NCBI GenBank assembly: GCA_026122205.1
Contig: JANCYU010000037.1
Coordinates: 62,001-126,000 of the forward strand
DNA from: Galdieria yellowstonensis
Lineage: Eukaryota > Rhodophyta > Bangiophyceae > Galdieriales > Galdieriaceae
DNA: 64,000 bases
Reading direction: 5' to 3'
The position numbers and the translations under genes are program-made. Below the pieces are notes generated by a model. The model searched no databases. It was not told the origin of the DNA and saw only the letters and a list, made by a program, of their open reading frames with translations. Shown piece after piece: positions 53,121 through 61,084 of the stretch; position 1 is the stretch's first letter; every line of letters starts with the position of its first letter.

Positions 53121-53852
53121 CTAAAAAGTCCCATATTCTACAATCTCTTCCCCAGTCACGTGGAAAATACAAGTATCTATTGAAAACTGCTTCCGAAAAT
53201 TGGGTGCTAAAACGGTCTTGAAAAGGTTCACTTGAGATGGACGGTCCTCGTAGATGACTAGACGACGAATACCACCAAACCTATGGGCCAATTCCTCCAA
53301 CACTCGCTGTTTATATGTAAAAGTGTCTGTTGTAAGGTGTCCGCTTTCTGGCTTGCAAAATACACGCCAAGGCAGAATACCGAGGTCTAGGTCTTGCGTT
53401 ATGCGTAATACCTGTGGTCGAACGGTCGAAAGACGACCAGTCAAAATGATACATAAATTTTTCCATTCCTGGTCCAAACAACGGAACTGGGACACGACAG
53501 AAGATATTACTAGTTCAGGAGGCAGTGGTAGGGAGAGGACTGGAGGCAATAGCGACTCTGGTCTCGACCACCAACCTCGAAAGGGCCAAGGTTGAAAATA
53601 GTATTCAAGATATTTGGCTTTTCCTTCTTCAGGACAAGGTGTCCTTACCTAAGGAAGCAGTTGTTGTGGATAAACTCTAAAGAAACCACGAAAACTCATG
53701 TTTCCTACCAAAGTACCATCAAAGTCGAAAACACACAGTTGCTGTATACTTTCTTTGCAACGTTGGCTTGCAATGTATTTTTCTAATATGGATATTTCTC
53801 CCTGAATTGCTTCATTCCAAGGTTTCATGGTAACTTGTGTCGTGTCATTCAT
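53121..53852 (-). CDS. HAD-superfamily protein of the SAK (Swiss Army Knife RNA repair-like) type
   Basis: Haloacid dehalogenase fold, probable phosphatase or repair-related domain. Exon 1 53709-53852, a 60-nt intron, exon 2 53121-53648. HAD motif I CVFDFDGTL sits at the end of exon 1 and splicing gives FDFDGTLVRTPCPEEG. Motif II is ILTGRLSTVRPQVL, motif III lies in the KPESG region, and motif IV is LVIYEDRPSQVNLF. The retained-intron frame ends in TAG, which confirms the splice. Spacing from motif I to TGR and the CKP motif match the HAD_SAK group. Substrate unknown. Confidence 0.75.
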
Positions 53853-54265
53853 AGTTTTGCAACAAATAGCACACCACAAGTAGTTGTGCTCCAACTGCAC
53901 ATCTCCACAAACAGATTTTCTGATTTTGGAGGGCGGACAACAAAATCGTATCCATCAAAAAATTTTTTATAAAAACGTACCAACTTGTACAATTCATTTC
54001 GTCTTTTTATATCTCACTATAACTCTTTTCACACAATATTAGCTTCAATGGCGAAAAAAGAAAAACTTGTCGCTGAATTGGTGATGAAAACGTTTGCAAC
54101 ATGTAGATGTGAAAAATAGCGAAGAAACATTACACCTCAAAAAAGAGAGTTATTCTTCACAATGACTCCTTTGTTCTAAAGGAAAAACTAATATTACGAG
54201 TCCAACATAAAGGTTCAAACCAAGCCAGTGAATGTGCGCAATACTTGCCAGTGAGTATTGACACA
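53853..54265. other. Intergenic, 413 bp
   Basis: Upstream of the HAD gene, downstream of the NUMOD3 gene. AT-rich, with an A/T palindromic run (AAAAAATTTTTTATAAAAA near 53957). No coding frame or RNA gene recognised. Confidence 0.45.
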
Positions 54266-55117
54266 TCAGAAAATTTCTTTGCCATCCAGAAAAATCTGCT
54301 TCTGCTTCTTTTCTACGTCTTCTTTCAAAACGACCATGTTCTCAAACTTTTGACAGTACGGTTCACTCTTCAAAATATTCTTCAACTCTACGTATCGGTT
54401 TATTTTCAACAGCAACACCGGAGCACACGACTTGTCTACATCGCTCATTCTCGGCAGTCGCGTATATTTGGAACGGAAGTTGTCACTCCACAACTTGAGG
54501 TCCTTGTATAAACGCTCTAGCCTCTGCACAAGCACTTGACATAATTCACAGTTCTGTTGCTTTTCATCCACAGCGGATGTACTGAAAAAATAATTCTTCT
54601 GCTTGTTCCTTTTCAGTTCGTGTCTCTTCTTTGCGGCGGCGCTCATCCGCATACGCGTCTCGTTCGACAACCGCTTTCCTTTATTCCAGGCAACTCTTCC
54701 TTTCAACGACTGACAGACTTTCTGTCGAAAATGAGGATTTTTCCAGCGTTCTCGAACGTCTACTGATTGTTTTAGTAAGACATGAGTCGCTCTCCTAGCA
54801 GCCAAGTTTTTTGCACGAAACTCTGGATCACGCCATAATAACTTGAGTCTAACAGAACGCCAATTTTGGCTATGTTGTATATTTTCTTCATTAAAAACAT
54901 CACGGTAGCCTTCATCATATTCTTTGGTGTGAACAGAAAGCAACTGAAGAAGAGGCTGCTTTCTTTCTAGCGAACTTATTTTCCCAAATACCCTTCTCCG
55001 TGTCCCCGTATCCCTCCAACCCAAACAGCTTTGTCTTTTCTCAAGACCAAAATCAGTATAACCGAGTCTGCAAGCAAAACTACCAAACCCTAGAGTTGCT
55101 AGTTGCATAAATATCAT
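54266..55117 (-). CDS. NUMOD3-motif DNA-binding-like protein
   Basis: Contains GRVAWNKGKRLSNETRMRMS near residue 145, the NUMOD3 DNA-binding module known from homing endonucleases and from some plant organelle proteins. Flanks are basic and helical, with WRDPEFRAKNLAARRA and WKNPHFRQKVCQSLKG as two related segments ahead of the module. No nuclease motif (GIY-YIG or HNH) is seen. A C-terminal part has CELC and a charged tail. The N-terminus (Arg/Gly/Ser-rich) may be a transit peptide. Start ATG 55117; the longer frame opens with GTG. Confidence 0.6.
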   Translation of the reverse strand: MIFMQLATLGFGSFACRLGYTDFGLEKRQSCLGWRDTGTRRRVFGKISSLERKQPLLQLLSVHTKEYDEGYRDVFNEENIQHSQNWRSVRLKLLWRDPEFRAKNLAARRATHVLLKQSVDVRERWKNPHFRQKVCQSLKGRVAWNKGKRLSNETRMRMSAAAKKRHELKRNKQKNYFFSTSAVDEKQQNCELCQVLVQRLERLYKDLKLWSDNFRSKYTRLPRMSDVDKSCAPVLLLKINRYVELKNILKSEPYCQKFENMVVLKEDVEKKQKQIFLDGKEIF

Positions 55118-55291
55118 TCCATCCTGATTCCAAAACCGATCCACACTTCCCTCCTTTTATTCCATCCACAAAAATGAATTTCCCCATCGCTTCTTTTTTC
55201 TCTCTCTCTCTCGTCCTAAACGCCCCCAAAACCCATTTCTTCCCAGTCTTCTCTCTTCCACAAACACACGTTTTCTTCCCAATTCATGAAC

Positions 55292-58200
55292 TTACATACT
55301 TTGGTCCATGGGACATATGCCATATACATAAGGACCTCGAACTCCTCCATGTTGATGTCTATCCCATTCTCCTGTTACCTCAAGATTCAAGACATCACTC
55401 AGAAAAGACTTGATCTTGTATATCTTCAAAAGTTTCTTCTTATCTGGACACCATCGATGAAAGGAATCCTTTATATTCCGAACTCGCACAAAATCCCGGG
55501 AACTACGACGATCTACATTATCCGTCAATATGTAAAATTGAAGAAGGAACTGTGCAAATAATTGGCCTTCATGTTGGCTATCTTTTGCAACCGACTCCAA
55601 TACGGCACGTCTTTCTTCGCTCGTTTGTGGCAATCGTCTCGTTTCATCACTTTGCATACTGCGCTCCTGTTGCTTGGATAAAGGAGAACAACTGTGAGTG
55701 GAAAATGCGGACACACGTTGCTTTCGTTTTGCATCTGCTTGTCTTCCTCTCTTCGTTCCGCTCTGTTCTCTACTCCCTTCTTGACTATCTTCCACCTTTA
55801 CACTGCTCGTATCGGAAGAATCATTCGTAGAAAAAGGTAAATCTAAAAACTTTCGACGTGAGTCCGCTCTTGAAACAGGAGAATAGGCAGCTGTTTTCAC
55901 TTTTCGTTTGGCAGAAGGAAGAGATGGAATGGAACTAGTAGCATCCGGCACTCTACTCTCACTTGAATAGCTTTCATTCTTACGATAAGAAGGACTCCCA
56001 TAAAAGAATGACAGAGGAACAGACTCTAAGATACCGTTTTCTCCAAATCGTTGGTAAGGAAAAAGGACATTGGCCTCTGTCGAAGGAATTCTTCGATAAA
56101 TGTTACTGCCTTGTGTATCCACAGCAGGTTCCAAATGAATATCTTCCGAATAGTTTCTTCTTTCTTGTGCGGAATAGGGAGTCGACATCCATGTAGGAAT
56201 AAATGCTTGAGAAGCTTGATTCTGGTTCATGGGAGGACTGTAGGAGCCTACAAAATTGGATATCTTCGACTGCGCTGCTGTTAGTTGGTCAAGCTTATTT
56301 GTCATGTACGAAACGGAATCGTCACGGTTTTCTAAATGAAAATAACTCGTTTCATCTTCGTTCTGAAAAGAAAGATCATTCAACATTAATTCATCATCTT
56401 CATTTTCGGAATTGAATAGCAAATGTTCTAAAGAGGTCGCGGGAAAAGATGGCGGCGAATCATGTTGCAAAAGTTGCCACAATGAAGGCAACAAACTTAA
56501 TGCTGAGGAACCTTGTTCAGTCATGGGTGCCTCTTCTAACGCACGGTCGGCTTCTCTAACTTCATCAGGCCACTCTTCAATGACATCGTTCACAGTAGGG
56601 GAAGAAGGACTCTTTGGTAAATGTTGTCCGTCTACTATTTGCTTCATAATTCTTAATGCTTCCTTTGCTCTGTTTCTTGCAAATGAAGCATCGATGATAG
56701 GAAAAGGATATGTCTTTCCTAAGACAATGTTTGCATTCGACAGCACCTCTTCTGGTGCCTGCCAAGGACAGTGAATATATTTGTCCGGCAACGACGCCAA
56801 CTCAGGCAACCATTGTCGAACATATGCTCCACTCGAGTCGTATCTACGTCCCATACCGACGGGATTCACCAAACAACTTAATGGGAAGGAGTCCGTATTA
56901 CATCCTGCAGTCCATTGCCAACCTAAAGTATTTGCCGCTAAATCTCCGTCGATCAAGTGTGTGTAAAGGAAATGTGCTCCAAGTTGCCATGGAAGCAATA
57001 AATAACGAGTCAAAAAAGAAGCTAAAAGAAAACGCAGTATATTATGAATCCAACCAGTTACACGCAACTCACGGATGGCTGCATCCACCATAGGATAACC
57101 CGTATGACCTACAGACCAACGTTCCAACAGAGAGTAATCACGTTCCCACGGAAACAAATTGAAAACACTTTGAAGTGGAGTATCTACAGCATTTGGATAA
57201 TAATAAAGTAAATGATAAGCATATTCACGAAGACATAAATTTTTCAAAAATGCCTTTGCAGATTGAGAATAGAGATACCAATTTTCCCGCTCACTCGCTA
57301 CTCGTTTCCTAACTATATGAAATATTCTCTTTACACTCAATTCTCCAAATTTGAGATGAGGACTCAGCTTCGAAGTCCCCATAAGACTCCTTCTGTATCG
57401 AGCTTCACCAAACTTATCAAAGGAGTTGATTAAAAACCTTTTCAAAGTTCGTCGTGCCTCACGACAACCAGGCTTCCATGTCGTCTTCGATTCAAATTCT
57501 TCGATATCTTCCTTCGAAAGAAGATCCAAAAATTCCACTTGATTCTCAAGACTTTCATAAGGTAAAGATGCATAATATTGTTTTTGGATGCTTACTGGTT
57601 CTGGAGGAGGCAACCGAAGCATCCATGCTCTCATATAAGAATGAAAGTTAGGGAAAAACGGACTATTCTCATTCTGAAGTTCCCAGGGCTCAACCAAAAG
57701 CTCGGACTTGAAAGAAACCAAACTAACGGCTTTTCCCGAAAAAACTGAAATAACTCGTTCTTCCGTCTTCAGATAAACAGGCTCATAAGCTCTATTCCAG
57801 AAAATGACTGTTGCTCCAGTTTCACGAGCGACTATCGGCAACTGCTCTTCTGCTAAGCCTTTTCTACACAATAATTTGACACCTAATGTTATCAATTCCC
57901 TTTCCAACTCTAGTAACGAACGATAAAGCCACCATAACCAGGGCTTGCTAGGATACCATCTTCCAAAAGGCTCAGGACTCCAAACAAAAATAGCGTAACA
58001 GGGTACGTTTCTCTCCAAGGCTGCAAATAAAGCGGGATTGTCGTCTATGCGGAGGTCATGGCCACGAAACCAAACCAACGAACTTTCTTGCTGAACTTTT
58101 GCTGCACTGGCAGAACAGCCTTGGGTTTCGTCAATTGCTGCTTTCCCTTCATATTTGTCTGCATCGACAGGTGAGTCACTTTCTGGCTGTTCAACAATTC

Positions 58201-58411
58201 TGTGCTCTGTGTTGTTATCCTTTCTGCCATAGCGCTTCCTAATAGGCAGTCTACCTTGTTCCTCCTTCGGAGACACTATGCTATTACCACCTTTACTTGA
58301 CTCCAGTGACGAGCTATCTTCAGTTTGCTTGTTCTCTTCCAATAAATTCGGCTTTGCAATTATTTTATGTCTCTTCTTTTTGATGCTCTTACCCTCAGTA
58401 TTCGTCCACAT
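55292..58411 (-). CDS. Cryptochrome/photolyase with N- and long C-terminal extensions
   Basis: Blue-light receptor or DNA photolyase, 1039 residues. Residues 1-110: Lys/Glu-rich leader. About 111-270: antenna domain (SLVWFRGHDLRIDDNPAL). About 380-600: FAD domain (WSVGHTGYPMVDAAIRELR, WIHNILRFL, LIDGDLAANTLGWQWTAG, YVRQWLPELASLP). The wording follows plant cryptochromes and class III photolyases. About 640-940: acidic and Ser-rich tail with basic clusters (KRGRQADAKRKQR). About 945-1035: a separate compact domain (VRVRNIKDSFHRWCPDKKKL ... YVYGICP) that looks like a winged-helix module. No intron. Photolyase versus receptor activity cannot be decided. Confidence 0.88.
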   Translation of the reverse strand: MWTNTEGKSIKKKRHKIIAKPNLLEENKQTEDSSSLESSKGGNSIVSPKEEQGRLPIRKRYGRKDNNTEHRIVEQPESDSPVDADKYEGKAAIDETQGCSASAAKVQQESSLVWFRGHDLRIDDNPALFAALERNVPCYAIFVWSPEPFGRWYPSKPWLWWLYRSLLELERELITLGVKLLCRKGLAEEQLPIVARETGATVIFWNRAYEPVYLKTEERVISVFSGKAVSLVSFKSELLVEPWELQNENSPFFPNFHSYMRAWMLRLPPPEPVSIQKQYYASLPYESLENQVEFLDLLSKEDIEEFESKTTWKPGCREARRTLKRFLINSFDKFGEARYRRSLMGTSKLSPHLKFGELSVKRIFHIVRKRVASERENWYLYSQSAKAFLKNLCLREYAYHLLYYYPNAVDTPLQSVFNLFPWERDYSLLERWSVGHTGYPMVDAAIRELRVTGWIHNILRFLLASFLTRYLLLPWQLGAHFLYTHLIDGDLAANTLGWQWTAGCNTDSFPLSCLVNPVGMGRRYDSSGAYVRQWLPELASLPDKYIHCPWQAPEEVLSNANIVLGKTYPFPIIDASFARNRAKEALRIMKQIVDGQHLPKSPSSPTVNDVIEEWPDEVREADRALEEAPMTEQGSSALSLLPSLWQLLQHDSPPSFPATSLEHLLFNSENEDDELMLNDLSFQNEDETSYFHLENRDDSVSYMTNKLDQLTAAQSKISNFVGSYSPPMNQNQASQAFIPTWMSTPYSAQERRNYSEDIHLEPAVDTQGSNIYRRIPSTEANVLFPYQRFGENGILESVPLSFFYGSPSYRKNESYSSESRVPDATSSIPSLPSAKRKVKTAAYSPVSRADSRRKFLDLPFSTNDSSDTSSVKVEDSQEGSREQSGTKRGRQADAKRKQRVSAFSTHSCSPLSKQQERSMQSDETRRLPQTSEERRAVLESVAKDSQHEGQLFAQFLLQFYILTDNVDRRSSRDFVRVRNIKDSFHRWCPDKKKLLKIYKIKSFLSDVLNLEVTGEWDRHQHGGVRGPYVYGICPMDQSM

Positions 58412-59020
58412 CTCTCGCTAAGACATACTCGTAACTTTTCAATCAAAAATAAGTCGTGTATTTTTATCTCTTTATGCTACGTCCACAACTAAATATTCGT
58501 TGTTATATTGTCTATCTTAGGCAAGCAAACAGTCGTCGCTGCTTTGAGTTGCCTTCGCACTATCCCCTGACCATAATCCAAATCACGGGATAGAGAAATG
58601 AAATGGTCCAGGCAATTCCGCCTCCCTCTTATGTTCCTTTCTTGGCGCGCTCTTTTTTCTTTTCTGTTTTGAAAGCAGAGCGTATTTTGTAAAAGAATTT
58701 TATATGAAATGGAGGAAATGAGCTCATCGAAGACACATGTACTGGGGTTTTACAGAACTAGCTAAAGTTTTACTCTGAAGAATCAACTTTGGACTATCCT
58801 TGTAGCTTGCATTCAGTAAATTTAGCCGGTCAAAGGTTCGAAGCAGACAACTTTATAAACTGAAGAATGTCCCTTTCCTGCCTAGAAATACAAGCTGCCA
58901 ACGAAACAATGAGAGCTATATCCACAAACGAAAGAGAAAGTGTAAAATGATTCGGCTTTCTGTAGTTCGGTCCCAAGTCGAAATCGATCGGGAAATTTTT
59001 CAAACTATCGCGTTGTGGCA
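58412..59020. promoter_or_regulatory. Divergent promoter region, 609 bp
   Basis: Between the cryptochrome and NUP58 starts. A minus-strand frame at 58830-59063 overlaps the NUP58 start and is judged a shadow. No recognisable light-responsive element can be claimed by eye. Confidence 0.4.
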
Positions 59021-60298
59021 ATGTCCTTTTCGTGGAATACTTCCAATCCAGCTTCCTCTCCAACTATTTCTTTCGGAGTGCCGCAAAACTTTGCTTCTCC
59101 TGCCACGCAAAGCGCCCCGTTCTCGCAGCCGATGAGTACTGCGAACCAAGCTACTGGCTGGTTTTCACCTTCAAATCAGTCACCTTGGGCCGGTTACCAA
59201 AGCCAGCCTAGTCTTCAGGGCAACTTGTTTTCTTCCAAACCACCCACTTTTGGTTCACCACCAGTAACGACATCACAACCAAGTATATTTACGACGCAGC
59301 CTTCCGGTATGGTGTCTTCTACCATGAACGCGTTTATGAGTTCTCCGTCGGCTACCAACATGACCCAAACTAGTCCGCAGCAGGAAATAAAGGCGATGAA
59401 ATTTTCGAACCTTCCAGATACTATGAAAAACGAAATACTGGAAATAGAAAAGTCCATAAGAAGTGAGAGACAAAAAAGTCTGAAATTGGAGACCCAGAAT
59501 AACTTGCAGCAGTTGGAAGAGACCCAAGCTAGAATCGACAAAACTTTTCAACACCTCCAAATAGCTCAGAACACTTGGGATTCCCTTGTGGTAAAAGTGC
59601 AAGCGTGTAAAAACGTCATCAAGAACGAAATGAGTAGCGTGGAAACTGTTTATGCCATTTTGGAGTCCACCACACGAGATGACGTAACTTCCTTTCCTCG
59701 GAAAAGTGAGGAGGCTGTAAAAAGAGTGTTTGATATTTTCTTTTCTTATTTAAAAGAAATGGAGGAGACTGTGGAGGAATATGAGAAACAAACTCAGACA
59801 GCAGTTGCAGTGTTACAGAATGTTTCGAGAAGCATAGGATGGAAGGGTCAAGCAATAGAAGATGTTCTGAAACAAGAATATGAATATTTCATCTTTGTAG
59901 GAAGCAGAATAGCCAATCTGAGAGACAAATTTCGACAGTTGAAGGAGAAGTTTTCAAAATTATTGCAGTATCGCAATCCTGACGCCGTGAATCCTTTTCA
60001 AGTCAACAACATTAGTAAGCCTAGCTACTGGAATGAACGTTATGATACACCATTGAACAACACAAGTGTTTCTTCTTTACAGCAGCCAAGTAATAGTAAC
60101 GTTTTCAGAACGCCAATGACAAGATGGAAGTCACCTTTGATGACAAAAGGTTTGCAACAAAGTTTAGGAAGGATAGACGAGAGAAATATCTCCACACCTC
60201 TGACAGATTATTCTCGAAGACGAGACTTTGATTATTCTTCTTTTAAGACGCCGCTACCACAAGTAACTCGTTCCAGTGTTTCCTCGTTTCTTCCGTGA
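59021..60298 (+). CDS. NUP58/NUPL1-like central-channel nucleoporin
   Basis: Channel nucleoporin of the NUP62-NUP58-NUP54 complex. Residues 1-120 are Ser/Thr/Gln/Pro-rich with only a few FG dipeptides (SFGVPQNF, TFGSPP). Then FSNLPDTMKNEILEIEKSIR opens the coiled-coil region that is conserved in NUP58/45 (SLKLETQNNLQQLEETQARI ...) and runs to about residue 325. The tail is Ser/Pro/Arg-rich. Start ATG 59021; the frame is open a little further upstream via GTG. A fungal Nup49-type label would be equivalent. Confidence 0.75.
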   Translation: MSFSWNTSNPASSPTISFGVPQNFASPATQSAPFSQPMSTANQATGWFSPSNQSPWAGYQSQPSLQGNLFSSKPPTFGSPPVTTSQPSIFTTQPSGMVSSTMNAFMSSPSATNMTQTSPQQEIKAMKFSNLPDTMKNEILEIEKSIRSERQKSLKLETQNNLQQLEETQARIDKTFQHLQIAQNTWDSLVVKVQACKNVIKNEMSSVETVYAILESTTRDDVTSFPRKSEEAVKRVFDIFFSYLKEMEETVEEYEKQTQTAVAVLQNVSRSIGWKGQAIEDVLKQEYEYFIFVGSRIANLRDKFRQLKEKFSKLLQYRNPDAVNPFQVNNISKPSYWNERYDTPLNNTSVSSLQQPSNSNVFRTPMTRWKSPLMTKGLQQSLGRIDERNISTPLTDYSRRRDFDYSSFKTPLPQVTRSSVSSFLP

Positions 60299-60532
60299 TG
60301 ATATACTTGCCAGTTTCATTGCTGTGTGTTTCCTTTGAAACATTTCTTTGTTAACGTGACATATATTATATCGTTTGGTTTATTGAATCCTGTTACAATA
60401 TTATTCCTTAGTTTTTTGTGCAAGTAGCCAACAATTGCCTCCAAGAGAGGGGAATAATTCTTTTGTTGGATTTTGTTGGGTGAAAATAGGAGCTGCGGTG
60501 GTCGTTGTAGGCAAAACTTCTCGAGTTACAAT

Positions 60533-61029
60533 ATGTTGACTGTGGATAGTGTTTCGTTTTTGTATAACTGTACCAGACCTGGGTTTCTGTCTTCGAGAAG
60601 TGGAACAGCTCTACTAGTTTCCTCGAACAAGCCTTCTCGAAGACTGCTTCATTCACGTCCTCGTGTAGTCAGCAAGTGTTGTATGACCAAACATGTTTCC
60701 AAGGAATCGACCCACAAGAAGTCTACTGTTGCAGCCAAAGATAGCTGGTTTTCTAAAGACTTGCAGTTGTTGGGTATCGTTCCGTTCATTCCCAATTGGA
60801 TATTATTGGCTTTGTATGGTTACCTCGGTTTTCGGTTTTTTAGTGGATTCGATCAAACTACCTATAACAAGGTATTCTATCGAGGATTTATATTATTTTT
60901 CCATCTATTGAAACTGTATAGAATAGTAGATTATTGCTAAGTATTTTATGGCCTATTATGTTTATTGCCAACGATAGATTTCGACAAAATTTCAAGAAAG
61001 CTTTAAAACAAGGAGATGAGGAGCGTTGA
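60533..61029 (+). CDS. Small plastid-targeted two-span membrane protein
   Basis: Exon 1 60533-60871, 50-nt intron, exon 2 60922-61029; about 149 residues. A Ser/Arg-rich transit-like N-terminus of about 60 residues is followed by a mature part with TM1 near IPNWILLALYGYLGFRFF, a short loop FDQTTYNK, TM2 LLLSILWPIMFIAND and a basic tail RFRQNFKKALKQGDEER. The second helix with LWP and R-x-NF-KAL is like small cyanobacterial/plant thylakoid proteins of unknown function. The stop lies 13 bp beyond an ATG of the next frame (61016). Confidence 0.6.
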
Positions 61030-61084
61030 GTGCTTTGCAATAAACGCAAGCAACCACCAAAGCACTTGCGATGATTTGAGCGAA

